From: CBFHSD01 sp965658375
GTDB lineage: Bacteria; Bacteroidota; Bacteroidia; Flavobacteriales_G; Salibacteraceae
Direction: 5' to 3'
Assembly (NCBI GenBank): GCA_965658375.1
Contig: CBFHSD010000027.1
Span: forward strand, 1-30,176
Length of the DNA stretch: 30,176 bases
Positions 6,995 through 16,047 of the stretch are shown here, one piece after another. Both the position numbers and the translations under genes were made by a program. Each line of letters begins with the position of its first letter. Within the stretch, counting starts at the first letter, position 1. The notes under the pieces are model-generated. The model was not told where the DNA came from. It did not search any database and saw nothing but the letters and a program-made list of their open reading frames with translations.

Positions 6995-7540
6995 TTTTTT
7001 CAAAGCTCGATTCATTAAATGTGCTAAGTTCTTAGCGTGAGTATCTTCCAATTGGTAGCCAAAAGCTGCCTTTTTATTCATGTTTTGAAAACCAATACGC
7101 TCGTTACCAACCACCCAAAAAGACTTTTGATAGACAGCCCCAAATGAGCGATTATCAGAATCAATAACTTCAAACTTCTTGATGTTTTCTAAGCGGAAGT
7201 GGTTCGCTTTTTCCATGAAAAGTACTTTGCGCTTGATGTGTAAGCCATCGGCAGAAAGCTGAATAAGTTCGAAGCCTTTCAACTTAAACAAGTAGGCATA
7301 AAGGGTCTTCCATTCAAAATATCCCCAAAAAACAAGGTAAACGGTAAAGAAAAGTGACTCTTCTCGTGTTAAATCTTTGGTAAACAAATAATACAGCACA
7401 TAAACCCCTAAAGTAGACCATAGAATAATCCAAGCCAATAACGCTTGCATCATCCAGCCCTCCATGCTTCCAGAGATTTGAACTACCGTTTCTTTGTCTT
7501 TTTTACTCCAAGTAATTTTATCACCAATCTTGTTCTGCAT
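6986..7540 (-). CDS. Two-TM membrane protein of unknown function
   Basis: 184 residues, not recognised. Two hydrophobic segments (about 29-52 and 63-86, a helical hairpin) follow a short soluble N-terminus. The C-terminal 90 residues alternate strands (LIQLSADGLHIKRKVLF, KSFWVVGNERIGF) in a way that resembles a membrane-anchored PH-like domain; this is a fold guess only. The ATG at 7540 is preceded by an exact -7 element ending four bases upstream, which predicts a leaderless message and fixes the start. It stands alone and converges on the CoA-transferase with a nine-base overlap. Confidence 0.8.
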   Translation of the reverse strand: MQNKIGDKITWSKKDKETVVQISGSMEGWMMQALLAWIILWSTLGVYVLYYLFTKDLTREESLFFTVYLVFWGYFEWKTLYAYLFKLKGFELIQLSADGLHIKRKVLFMEKANHFRLENIKKFEVIDSDNRSFGAVYQKSFWVVGNERIGFQNMNKKAAFGYQLEDTHAKNLAHLMNRALKKLS

Positions 7541-7544
7541 GGGG

Positions 7545-7552
7545 CAAAATTA
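7545..7552 (-). promoter_or_regulatory. -7 element (TAATTTTG), leaderless geometry
   Basis: Exact TAnnTTTG match on the minus strand, ending four bases before the ATG at 7540. This is the same geometry as the aroK promoter and predicts transcription starting at or next to the start codon. Confidence 0.5.
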
Positions 7553-7645
7553 GCCTTCTTAAGAGAAGAAATTAGAAGATTATTTAAAAGTATGGAAGGT
7601 TTGGCATATTTTTTTCAACTTTGAAGCGAATCCTTAATTAGAATT

Positions 7646-8404
7646 ATGAGACTTTTAATATTACCAGTTCTGTTTTTTACCGTTTCATCTGCTTTTGCCC
7701 AAGTTACGGGTGGTGTTCATACCAAGTTGATGGATTTGTACGTGATGGGAGACTTTGAAAAATGTGCACAAAAAGCAGAATCTCTTACAGAAAGTGATAA
7801 AACCAAGAATGAGTCAGAGCCGTATCTATACATGGCAATGTGCATGAAGAAAATCAGCGAGGATCCCGAGTTGAGCCAATTGGAAGAGTACAAGAAGGCC
7901 ACAAAAGATATGATGAAATTGGCTGGGAAATTCAAAAAGAAAGACGATAAGCTAAAGAGTAAGGGCAAAGATTACCTCTACGATCAAAACATTGAAACGG
8001 TTTATGAATTTATCCAAGTAGGAGCAGAAGCCGGTTTCCAATACTATGTTCAAAACGATTTCAACAAAGCAAAATACTTTTACGATTTAGCGTACAAGTT
8101 AGACCCTTCAGAAAACTCTGTTAAAATCATGTATGGATTAGCCAGTATCAATTACGGAATAAAAGAAGGGCAAGCCATGATCGATGAGGCTATGGAAAAT
8201 TTCAAGGTTGCTGCCGCAGGTGGTGGTTATTCTTCTAGAACAGAAACCGCGCAAACTTTTGAGCACGCATTTATTTATTACACCGATTTTCTAATGGCCA
8301 ACAATAGAACTTCAGATGCTGAAAAAGTAATTCAGTTGGCAAGAGAGTTAGATGCAGAAAACGAACGTTTCAAGAAAAAATACCAAGAGGTTTACGGTTC
8401 GTAA
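7646..8404 (+). CDS. Exported TPR-like repeat protein, unknown function
   Basis: 252 residues with a cleavable signal peptide (MRLLILPVLFFTVSSAFAQ, cleavage likely after AFA). The rest is alpha-helical with a lysine-rich middle (KFKKKDDKLKSKGKDYLYD). TPR-like helix pairs occur at about 131-165 (YYVQNDFNKAKYFYDLAYKL) and near the C-terminus (FLMANNRTSDAEKVIQLARE). Such periplasmic TPR proteins are common in Bacteroidetes and usually act as scaffolds; no specific role can be assigned. It is monocistronic, ending in a strong bidirectional terminator. A loose -7-like CAACTTTG lies at 7616-7623, but the promoter call is weak. Confidence 0.82.
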   Translation: MRLLILPVLFFTVSSAFAQVTGGVHTKLMDLYVMGDFEKCAQKAESLTESDKTKNESEPYLYMAMCMKKISEDPELSQLEEYKKATKDMMKLAGKFKKKDDKLKSKGKDYLYDQNIETVYEFIQVGAEAGFQYYVQNDFNKAKYFYDLAYKLDPSENSVKIMYGLASINYGIKEGQAMIDEAMENFKVAAAGGGYSSRTETAQTFEHAFIYYTDFLMANNRTSDAEKVIQLARELDAENERFKKKYQEVYGS

Positions 8405-8420
8405 ATTTGAATGAAGAAAT

Positions 8421-8461
8421 AAAAAGGCGGCTGTTACATCAAGTAACAGCCGCCTTTTTTT
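8421..8461. terminator. Strong bidirectional terminator
   Basis: A 12-base perfect GC-rich stem GGCGGCTGTTAC / GTAACAGCCGCC with a 5-base loop, flanked by an A-run and a T-run. It serves the TPR-like gene (+) and the prolyl oligopeptidase (-), which converge here. Confidence 0.92.
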
Positions 8462-8479
8462 ATGCAGTTGATTTTGTGT

Positions 8480-10678
8480 TTATTCTTCTGTTTTCTCTGC
8501 TTTATAAGCAGGAAGCTCAGTTAACTTCATGTTGTAGAAAGAGAAAGCCAATTCATCTGCAATCTCTGCAATACGCATGTCAGTTGGTTTTCCAGCACCG
8601 TGCCCAGCATTTACATTAATGCGTGTAAACACAGGGTTACTGCCTGTTTGAACCGCTTGCAAGCTGCTTGTAAATTTGTGCGAGTGAGCTGGTACCACAC
8701 GGTCGTCATGGTCTCCAGTAGTAACCATAGTTGCCGGGTATTCAACTCCTGCTTTCGCATTGTGCACTGGAGAATAAGCATAGAGGTAATCAAACATTTC
8801 TTTGCTATCATCTGCCGTACCATAATCGTATGCCCAACCTGCTCCAGCAGTAAACTTGTGGTATCTCAACATATCTAGCACACCAACAGCCGGCAATGCT
8901 ACCGCCATTAAATCTGGGCGTTGCGTCATTGTTGCTCCAACAAGCAATCCACCGTTAGAACCACCTTTCACAGCCAAGTAGTCTGATGAAGTGTATCCTT
9001 TTTCAATCAAGAATTCACCGGCAGAAATAAAGTCATCGAATACATTTTGCTTGTTCATTTGGGTTCCCGCAGAATGCCATTCTTCACCGTATTCTCCACC
9101 ACCTCTTAGGTTGGCTACTGCCCAAATGCCTCCGTTTTCTAACCAAGGAATGCGTGATACAGAAAAGCTAGGAGTAAGGCTGATGTTGAAACCACCGTAA
9201 CCGTATAGCATGGTTGGGTTTTTTCCGTTCATTTCCAAGCCTTTCTTGTAAGTCAAAATCATTGGGATTTTTGTACCGTCTTTAGAAGCGTAAAACACTT
9301 GCTTTGACTCATACATGTTTGGATCAAAATCAATTTCTGGAGTAAAGAAAACTTCAGATTTACCCGTTGTTGCATCGTACTTAAAAATGGTGCTCGGGTA
9401 AACGTAATTGGAAAAGGAGTAATACATCTCTGTTTCTTCCCATTTGCTTCCAAAACCTCCTGCGCTACCTACGGCAGGCAATTCTATTTCTCTCACTACT
9501 GTGCCGTCTAAGTTATACTGTATAACCTGTGTGGTTGCATCTTTTAGGTATTGAGCAAATAGATAGCCTCCACCAGTGCTCATGCTCAAAGGCATCTCGG
9601 TTTCTGGAATCACATCAACCCAATTTTCTGGAGCAGGTTCATTCACATTTACCTTTACCAAACGCTTGTTAGGAGCATCTAGATTGGTAGAGATGTAAAG
9701 CTCATCGCCCTCAACGTGCGCCACACCATGCGTGTTCTCTACATTGTTTACAATAGGAACAATCGGATTTGTAGTAGCAAGCGCAGACTCGTCTGGCTTT
9801 AGCTTTTGAACATAAAGTTCATTTCCTGTAGTTGAAATAGAAGCCGAGATGAATAGAAAACGATCGTCTTCACTCACATATCCACTAATGTATCTTCTTG
9901 GGGTAGTTTCGCCACCAAAAATCAACTTGTCATCGCTTTGTGGGGTTCCCAATTTGTGGAAATACAATTTGTGCATTGAAGTTTTTGCGCTCAGCTCACT
10001 TCCTTTAGGCTTGTCATAGCTGCTGTAATAGAAGCCTTCATTGCCTTTCCAAGAGGTGCCGGAGAACTTGATGTCTACCAAGGTATCTTCCATCACTTCT
10101 TTGCTTTCAGCATCCATGATGATCACTTTTCTCCAATCCGATCCACCTTCAGATATTTGATAGGCTAGGATAGAACCATCTTCTGTAAAGCTCATGCCGC
10201 CTAATGATGTTGTTCCATCATCTGAGAAAGAATTAGGATCTAGAAAAACCTCTTCTTCGCCACCTTCTTTCTGACGGTAAATCACGCTTTGATTTTGAAG
10301 CCCGTCATTTTTATAGAAATAATACCAATCTCCTCTTTTAAAAGGAGCGCTTCTTTTTTCGTAGTTCCAAACTTTGGTCAAGTGGTCTTTGATCGCATCT
10401 CGGTAAGGAATTTTATCTAGGTAAGCGAAAGTCACTTCGTTTTGGCGTTCTACCCAAGACTTGGTTTCTTCACTCATATCATCTTCTAACCAACGGTATG
10501 GATCCGCTACTTCGGTTCCCCAAAGAGAGTCAACCACTGTGCCTTTTTGTGTTTCAGGATAGTTCACCTTCATCTGTTCCCACGTTTGTTTTTCAACTTC
10601 TTCTTTTGGGCTGCCGCAAGCAACAAGTGCCAAAGCCGGAAGCATCCATAGTGCATTTTTCTTCATTGCGTAAGTCAT
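8480..10678 (-). CDS. Prolyl oligopeptidase family serine peptidase, lipoprotein
   Basis: An S9A peptidase cleaving after proline in short peptides, here exported and lipid-anchored. The 732 residues comprise a lipoprotein signal (lipobox LVAC, Cys21), an N-terminal segment (EVADPYRWLEDDMSEETKSW), a seven-bladed beta-propeller and a C-terminal alpha/beta hydrolase domain. The catalytic Ser574 is in GGSNGG, the Asp in GDHDDRVVP (about 656-659) and His693 in NAGHGAG; all are intact. The start could also be the ATG four codons later (10666), which gives a more classical MKKN signal peptide. Divergent from the BNR protein. An exact -7 element lies at 10735 to 10728, leaving a leader of roughly 50 bases. 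Confidence 0.95.
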   Translation of the reverse strand: MTYAMKKNALWMLPALALVACGSPKEEVEKQTWEQMKVNYPETQKGTVVDSLWGTEVADPYRWLEDDMSEETKSWVERQNEVTFAYLDKIPYRDAIKDHLTKVWNYEKRSAPFKRGDWYYFYKNDGLQNQSVIYRQKEGGEEEVFLDPNSFSDDGTTSLGGMSFTEDGSILAYQISEGGSDWRKVIIMDAESKEVMEDTLVDIKFSGTSWKGNEGFYYSSYDKPKGSELSAKTSMHKLYFHKLGTPQSDDKLIFGGETTPRRYISGYVSEDDRFLFISASISTTGNELYVQKLKPDESALATTNPIVPIVNNVENTHGVAHVEGDELYISTNLDAPNKRLVKVNVNEPAPENWVDVIPETEMPLSMSTGGGYLFAQYLKDATTQVIQYNLDGTVVREIELPAVGSAGGFGSKWEETEMYYSFSNYVYPSTIFKYDATTGKSEVFFTPEIDFDPNMYESKQVFYASKDGTKIPMILTYKKGLEMNGKNPTMLYGYGGFNISLTPSFSVSRIPWLENGGIWAVANLRGGGEYGEEWHSAGTQMNKQNVFDDFISAGEFLIEKGYTSSDYLAVKGGSNGGLLVGATMTQRPDLMAVALPAVGVLDMLRYHKFTAGAGWAYDYGTADDSKEMFDYLYAYSPVHNAKAGVEYPATMVTTGDHDDRVVPAHSHKFTSSLQAVQTGSNPVFTRINVNAGHGAGKPTDMRIAEIADELAFSFYNMKLTELPAYKAEKTEE

Positions 10679-10727
10679 TTATATAGGTCTGTTCCCTTGT
10701 TTGATGAAGGGAGTTTATCGTTCGTCC

Positions 10728-10735
10728 CAAAAGTA
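10728..10735 (-). promoter_or_regulatory. -7 element (TACTTTTG) for the prolyl oligopeptidase gene
   Basis: Exact TAnnTTTG on the minus strand in the divergent intergenic region. No clear -33 TTG at 17-23 bases. The same octamer precedes the truncated haemoglobin gene. Confidence 0.45.
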
Positions 10736-10852
10736 ATCATGTTCAGTAAGCATTTACTCGAAATGTTATGAATGGTTCGCAGCGTTGATATTATTCTCAA
10801 GATTGAACTACTTGTTTGTTTGGGCTGTTATATTTTTCAAAAATTTAGTTCT

Positions 10853-13800
10853 ATGCGAAAAGTCTTTGCCCTGGTTGCCGGTATGCTTGCCATGCACCTT
10901 TCTATCAATGCGCAACCCATTGAAACTTCTGATGTAGGAGCTTTCAAATTCAGAAATATTGGTCCGGCTACCACCTCTGGTAGAGTAGCGGACATTGCGG
11001 TGAACCCTAACAATACAAGTGAGTGGTATGTGGCAGCAGCATCTGGCGGAGTGTGGAAAACTACCAATGCAGGAAGCACTTTCACTCCCATTTTTGATGG
11101 GCAAAGTTCTTATTCTATCGGCTGTGTAACGATGGATCCTTCTAATCCACACACCATTTGGGTGGGGACAGGAGAAAACAATAACCAACGTTCTGTAGCC
11201 TATGGCGATGGCGTTTATGTGAGCCATGATGGTGGTTCTAGCTGGAAGAATGTAGGTTTGAAAACATCTGAGCACATTGGGATGATCAAGGTTCACCCAG
11301 AAAATTCGAATGTGGTGTATGTGGCGGCATATGGTCCGCTTTGGAGCGCTGGTGGAGAACGCGGCCTTTACAAAACAGAAGATGGCGGAGCAACATGGAT
11401 AAACATACTGGAGATTGATGAACATTCGGGAATCAACGAAGTGCATTTTGACCTTAGAAACCCAGATGTAATTTATGCTACGGCTCACCAAAGAAGAAGA
11501 CATGTGTACACTTATGTAGGCGGTGGACCCGGTTCTGCCATTTACAAATCTACCAATGGAGGTGTGTCTTTTGAAAAACTAGCAGGCGGTTTACCCAATG
11601 GCAAAATGGGCCGTATTGGTATGGCTGTTTCTCCGGTGAACCCTGACTATGTGTTCGCAATCATAGAAGCACAAGACGGAAAAGGTGGTTTTTACAAATC
11701 AACCAATCGCGGGGCATCTTGGAGCAAGCTAGACGATTACAAAACTTCTGGAAACTATTACCAAGAGTTGTTTTGCGATCCCACAGATATAGACAAAGTA
11801 TTTGCTATGGATACTTACGCGCATGTGACCAGAGATGGGGGAAAAACCTGGAAGCGATTGGGCGAGAAAAACAAGCACGTAGATAACCACTGTATGTGGA
11901 TCAATCCGCAAAACACAGATCAGTACATTATGGGTTGTGATGGTGGTTTGTACCAAACTTACAACGATGCGAAAGAGTGGGAATACTACCCCAACCTGCC
12001 TATTACTCAGTTTTACAGAGTTACTGTAGACAATGCCAAACCCTTTTATTTTGTGTACGGGGGAACCCAAGATAACTTCTCATTGGGTGGACCAAACCAA
12101 ACAAGAAAAACATCTGGAATTGACAACTACGATTGGTTTGTAACCAACAACGGAGATGGTTTTGAAAGTCAAATAGACCCTAGTAATCCCAACATCATCT
12201 ACGCACAAGCACAGTACGGATGGTTGGTGCGTTTTGATAAGCAAACCGGACAAAAAGTTTCCATTCAACCGCAACCAGGAAAAAACGAGGCCTCCTACCG
12301 TTGGAATTGGGATGCGCCATTGTTGATTTCACCGCATAAACCAGAGCGCTTGTACTTCTGTGCCAATAAGGTTTTTAGAAGCGAAGACAGAGGAAACTCG
12401 TGGACAGTGATTTCAGATGACCTGAGCAAGAATATTGATAGAAATGGCTTAAAAACCATGGGCGAAGTGCAAAGCATAGATGCAGTAATGCTTAATAAAT
12501 CAACATCAATTTATGGGAATATCGTGGCCTTCTCTGAATCTCCTTTGCAAGAAAATTTACTCTACGCAGGTACCGATGATGGAAACATTCACCGTTCTGA
12601 TGACGGGCAGAACTGGACAGCTTTAACATGGCCAAAAGATGCGCCAGACAATGTGTATGTTAACGATATTAAGGCCGATATGCATGATGCCAACACCGTG
12701 TACCTCTTATTGAATAACCACAAGAATGGAGATTTTAAACCTTACATCTACAAGAGTACAGACAAAGGGAAATACTGGACAAGCATAGCGGGGAACCTTC
12801 CAGAAAGAGGTTCTGTGTACAGCTTGGCGCAAGACCATATGAAAGCCGACTTGCTGTTTGTAGGAACCGAGTTTGGCATTTTTACCAGTATTGATGCCGG
12901 TGCCAATTGGGCACAACTGAAAGGTGGTTTGCCCACCATTGCCATTAGAGATATTGATTTGCAACGCGATGAAGATGACATTGTGGTAGCCACTTTTGGT
13001 AGAGGTTTTTACGTGATGGACGATTACAGTCCTTTGCGCGAAATAACTGAAGACACCAAGAAAGAAGAGATCAAGATTTTTGGTATTCGCGATGGGTTGG
13101 TGTTTGCTCAAAACAGCAAATACGGCTATGGCGGAGCAGGTTTTCAAGGGGCGTCTTTTTGGTTGGGAGAGAACCCAGAGATGGGAACCACCATTACGTA
13201 TTACTTAAAAGAAGCTCCAAAATCACTCAAAGCACAGCGGCAAGCCAACGAAAAAGAACTTGTAAAAGCAGGTGAATCTGTGTCTTACCCCAACCTAGAG
13301 ATGTTGCATGCAGAAGATGATGAAGAAGCCAATTACATGTTGGTGCAAATCTTCAATGCCGATGGGGAAGAGGTGAGAAGAATGACCAAAAAACCTTCTT
13401 CAGGAATTCACCGTTTGGTGTGGGATGGCCGTTTAGGGTCCAACGCATCATTGTCTGAAAGGGGAGCACCTTTTACCAAACAAAACGCAGCAAACATGGC
13501 GTTACCCGGAGTGTATAGCGTGCAGTTGAGCATGAGCACCAACGGAAAGGTAGAAACCCTTTCTAAAAAAGTAGCTTTTAAGTTGAAAGCTTTGAAAGGA
13601 AATACTTTGAACTACAACGAAGAAGCTTTGGCAGAGTTCCAAGTTGAATTGGAAACCGTGAGAAAGCGCGCTAATGGAGCCGATCAATATTTTGAGGTGA
13701 TGCAAGAGCGTTTGAAAAGTGCCAAAGCTTCTGCCAGAAATACCACGGGTGTTTCTTTAGAAGTATTGAATCAGCTAAGAGATTTAGAATTGGGAATGAA

Positions 13801-14083
13801 CGCATTGAACCGCACCATGTATGGAGATCAATCGCTTTCTAGTAGAGATTTTGAGGCTGTTCCGGGAATTATGGACCGCATTGGTTTGGCTGTTTGGGTG
13901 AGTTACTCGAACCAAGCAGATCCAACACAAACACAAAGAGACAATGTAAAAATAACCTCAGAAATGTTAGATGAGTGGATTCCAGAAGTAAAAGCAATCA
14001 ACACACAATTGGTGAGTATAGAAGAAAAACTCCAAAGCAGCGGAGCCCCTTACTTTAAATCAACCATGCCGAATTTGGAGTAG
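10853..14083 (+). CDS. Large exported BNR/sortilin-like beta-propeller protein
   Basis: 1076 residues from the ATG at 10853 (MRKVFALVAGMLAMHL...), which gives a clean signal peptide ending near INAQ; the open frame runs back to 10772 but would bury the signal, so the shorter start is chosen. Asp-box/BNR repeats recur: YVSHDGGSSW (122-131), YKTEDGGATW (173-182), YKSTNGGVSF (231-240) and further copies near 300, 350, 540, 600 and 680, making one or two propellers as in VPS10/sortilin-type and sialidase-like folds. The last 250 residues include a FlgD-like strand (IHRLVWDGR) and a helical tail. Often named glycosyl hydrolase automatically, but no catalytic residues can be assigned. No T9SS C-terminal sorting domain is obvious. 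Ends at a terminator. Confidence 0.9.
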   Translation: MRKVFALVAGMLAMHLSINAQPIETSDVGAFKFRNIGPATTSGRVADIAVNPNNTSEWYVAAASGGVWKTTNAGSTFTPIFDGQSSYSIGCVTMDPSNPHTIWVGTGENNNQRSVAYGDGVYVSHDGGSSWKNVGLKTSEHIGMIKVHPENSNVVYVAAYGPLWSAGGERGLYKTEDGGATWINILEIDEHSGINEVHFDLRNPDVIYATAHQRRRHVYTYVGGGPGSAIYKSTNGGVSFEKLAGGLPNGKMGRIGMAVSPVNPDYVFAIIEAQDGKGGFYKSTNRGASWSKLDDYKTSGNYYQELFCDPTDIDKVFAMDTYAHVTRDGGKTWKRLGEKNKHVDNHCMWINPQNTDQYIMGCDGGLYQTYNDAKEWEYYPNLPITQFYRVTVDNAKPFYFVYGGTQDNFSLGGPNQTRKTSGIDNYDWFVTNNGDGFESQIDPSNPNIIYAQAQYGWLVRFDKQTGQKVSIQPQPGKNEASYRWNWDAPLLISPHKPERLYFCANKVFRSEDRGNSWTVISDDLSKNIDRNGLKTMGEVQSIDAVMLNKSTSIYGNIVAFSESPLQENLLYAGTDDGNIHRSDDGQNWTALTWPKDAPDNVYVNDIKADMHDANTVYLLLNNHKNGDFKPYIYKSTDKGKYWTSIAGNLPERGSVYSLAQDHMKADLLFVGTEFGIFTSIDAGANWAQLKGGLPTIAIRDIDLQRDEDDIVVATFGRGFYVMDDYSPLREITEDTKKEEIKIFGIRDGLVFAQNSKYGYGGAGFQGASFWLGENPEMGTTITYYLKEAPKSLKAQRQANEKELVKAGESVSYPNLEMLHAEDDEEANYMLVQIFNADGEEVRRMTKKPSSGIHRLVWDGRLGSNASLSERGAPFTKQNAANMALPGVYSVQLSMSTNGKVETLSKKVAFKLKALKGNTLNYNEEALAEFQVELETVRKRANGADQYFEVMQERLKSAKASARNTTGVSLEVLNQLRDLELGMNALNRTMYGDQSLSSRDFEAVPGIMDRIGLAVWVSYSNQADPTQTQRDNVKITSEMLDEWIPEVKAINTQLVSIEEKLQSSGAPYFKSTMPNLE

Positions 14084-14107
14084 CACTAGAAACAGAATTT
14101 CACAAAG

Positions 14108-14136
14108 AACCCTCGTCTATTGGCGGGGGTTTTTTG
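14108..14136 (+). terminator. Intrinsic terminator after the BNR protein gene
   Basis: An 8-pair stem AACCCTCG / CGGGGGTT (one T-G wobble) with an 8-base loop and a following T-run, 25 bases after the stop codon. Confidence 0.75.
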
Positions 14137-14422
14137 TTTCCAAACTTACCAGTCAATTTTATTTGATACCCAGCTCTCAGCGCCTATCCCTTCATATAGT
14201 TGATTACAAGAAAAATAGATAAGAAATCAAAGACTTTTTTGCATTTTGCTTTTAGGCTTTGCTAAGCTAGCTTTGAGCACACGCGAAGGGATTAGAGCGG
14301 TAGCTAGGGATGTACGGTAATTCCTGGAGGAGTTGAAAATGACTTTAGATAATTTTAAATTAATGACTAGAAGTAAGCTTAATAGAATAATGTTAAGAGG
14401 CTAAGCTTTCCTATTATTTACA
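14137..14422. other. Gene-poor stretch with repeat-like sequence
   Basis: No convincing gene. AT-rich, apart from a more GC-balanced block at about 14250-14335 (GCTAAGCTAGC, then AGGGATTAGAGCGGTAGCTA) that reads like a dispersed intergenic repeat rather than coding sequence. A 21-codon ORF (14339-14404) follows an unusual GGAGGAG eight bases before its ATG; this phylum rarely uses such Shine-Dalgarno sites, so it may be chance or a sign of foreign origin. No terminal inverted repeats or transposase are visible. Confidence 0.35.
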
Positions 14423-14635
14423 ATGCAGATGTTCTTCGTTTTAAGTTACTACAAGCTTTTGAAAGCTTCACATGATTTTCCTTATGACTTATTTTATGTT
14501 TTCTTGTCAATACCTCTAGGAGTTCTGTTGATAGATTACTTGATAAAACGTTTAATTGATAATGACTTAATAAAATTAGGGTTGAATCTCCTAGTTATAA
14601 CCTTTTCGATTTTATTGATTGTGTTAATATTGTGA
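14423..14635 (+). CDS. Possible small two-TM membrane protein
   Basis: 70 residues, not recognised. Two strongly hydrophobic segments (about 23-40 and 51-70) are separated by a charged turn (KRLIDNDLIK), a plausible hairpin membrane topology. ATG at 14423 or 14429. There is no clear promoter or partner gene. The base composition is lower in GC than its neighbours. An inverted repeat ATAGTTA-N16-TAACTAT starts three bases after the stop (14638-14667), but without a T-run. It could equally be a chance ORF in an AT-rich spacer or the remnant of a larger element. Confidence 0.4.
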   Translation: MQMFFVLSYYKLLKASHDFPYDLFYVFLSIPLGVLLIDYLIKRLIDNDLIKLGLNLLVITFSILLIVLIL

Positions 14636-14637
14636 TT

Positions 14638-14769
14638 ATAGTTACTCTTGCGCCCCACGATAACTATGCCTAAAGCAAGAAAAAAATGAATTTTTTAAGC
14701 TGCGCGTCTCATTTCAAAATCTCTATTTTCTCCGATGCAAGCTCCCGTTGATGCTCGAAACGAAGTTCA
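14638..14769. other. Intergenic stretch with an inverted repeat
   Basis: Holds the 7-base inverted repeat ATAGTTA/TAACTAT and an AAAAAATGAATTTTTT dyad at about 14682-14697. A short, more GC-rich segment (about 14700-14765) follows up to the MscS stop codon. No ORF or known RNA is visible. Confidence 0.35.
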
Positions 14770-16047
14770 TCATATTTGATTCCCTTTCAAACTCTTTATA
14801 TCATTTCCAGTTGGAGATTCATGCAACTCCAAGTCAAAGTAAGGCACAGCGGCTAAAAAGTGATCAAACAAATCGCTCATAATGTATTCGTAGTTCACCC
14901 AAACCTTGTCTTTGCTAAAACAATAAATCTCAATAGGTAAACCGTGTTCTGTAGGTTGCAGTTGCCTTGCCATTAAGGTCAAATCTTTACTAATGGCCGG
15001 ATTGCGGTCTACATAATCAATCATGTATTTTCTAAAAAGCCCAATGTTGGTCAAGTTGCGGCCATTGATCAATTCAGACTTATCTATATCGTGCTTCTTG
15101 TTATGCGCTTCAATACTCTTGCTGCGGCTCACCACATAGTTCTGTATCAATTCAATCTTAGAAAAGCGGTCAATGTCTTCTGCCGTTAAAAAGCGAATGC
15201 TGTTTTGCTTGATCAGCATGCTGCGCTTAATTCTTCTCCCAGGGCTATCGGTCATCCCGCGCCAGTTTTGGAAGCTGTCAGAAATCAGTGCGTAGGTAGG
15301 TACATTAGAAATGGTATTGTCAAAGTTTTGCACCTTCACCGTGGTCACTCCAATCTCTTCTACATTTCCATCGGCTCCATACTTTGGTACAGAAATCCAA
15401 TCGCCTACACGCACCAAGTCATTGTATGTGAGCTGTAAAGAACTGGTAAAGCCCAAGAGCGAATCTCTAAAGATTAAAAGTAAAATGGCAGATGCAGCAC
15501 CAAGGGTGGTGAGTAGTTGTGAGATGCTTTGGTCGGCCAAAACAGAAATGGTAATTAAAAAAGCCACCACATACACCATGGTAGAAAGTACCTGGGCAAT
15601 GCTGTCTATGGGTTTGTCTTTGAGCGATTCAAACTTTCTAAAGTGCTTTTTAAAAGAGGAGAGCACGGCATGTGCAATGCTGCTGAAAAGAAAAACCAAA
15701 TACACTTCAAACACTTTGCCTACTCCATCTACCAAACCAGGAAAATCTCCCAAAATAAAAGGCAGTGAACCTTTGAATAAAAAGGCGGGCAGCACATGGC
15801 CAATTTTCATTGGCACTTTGTGTTCTAACAAAAGGTCATCCAAATCGGTTTTTGTGGATTGAACCAAATTTTTTGCGGTTCTGCGCAGCGTAATGCGAAT
15901 GACATAGTCCAAGGCAATGAGCAGGGCACCAATCAAAATGAAAAGGCTTAATGCTTTAAAAACCAATGCTATATTTTCACTTAATCCTACAGAAAGTAAG
16001 AATTCGTAAATCAAATTGCCTAAATCTTTCTCGTAACTTAAATCCAT
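14770..16047 (-). CDS. MscS-family mechanosensitive channel, YbdG type
   Basis: 425 residues from the ATG at 16047 (MDLSYEKDL). The frame is open to 16101 but the extra residues are not family-like. Membrane segments lie at about 27-50, 106-130 and 150-172, with the pore-lining helix at about 177-200 (TTLGAASAILLLIFRDSLLG). The beta domain follows with the YbdG-type block GADGNVEEIGVTTVKVQNFD (224-243), NVPTYALISDSFQNW and GRRIKRS. The C-terminal alpha/beta domain is long, with the YbdG-specific insertion. It should act as an inner-membrane pressure-relief channel under osmotic downshock. It is divergent from the VWA gene, with 73 bases between starts. Confidence 0.93.
   Translation of the reverse strand: MDLSYEKDLGNLIYEFLLSVGLSENIALVFKALSLFILIGALLIALDYVIRITLRRTAKNLVQSTKTDLDDLLLEHKVPMKIGHVLPAFLFKGSLPFILGDFPGLVDGVGKVFEVYLVFLFSSIAHAVLSSFKKHFRKFESLKDKPIDSIAQVLSTMVYVVAFLITISVLADQSISQLLTTLGAASAILLLIFRDSLLGFTSSLQLTYNDLVRVGDWISVPKYGADGNVEEIGVTTVKVQNFDNTISNVPTYALISDSFQNWRGMTDSPGRRIKRSMLIKQNSIRFLTAEDIDRFSKIELIQNYVVSRSKSIEAHNKKHDIDKSELINGRNLTNIGLFRKYMIDYVDRNPAISKDLTLMARQLQPTEHGLPIEIYCFSKDKVWVNYEYIMSDLFDHFLAAVPYFDLELHESPTGNDIKSLKGNQI

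Noticed and set aside
10772..10852. 27-codon upstream extension of the BNR protein
   Set aside because: It would place the clear signal peptide (MRKVFALVAG...) inside the protein.
10808..11503. 231-codon ORF antisense to the BNR gene
   Set aside because: Compositional shadow of the BNR coding sequence; the peptide has no domain pattern or promoter.
14700..14765. Insertion sequence or transposase remnant
   Set aside because: No transposase-like peptide, terminal inverted repeats or target duplication could be seen.
15311..15862. 183-codon ORF antisense to the MscS gene
   Set aside because: The opposite frame carries a complete, well-conserved channel; the antisense peptide has low complexity.
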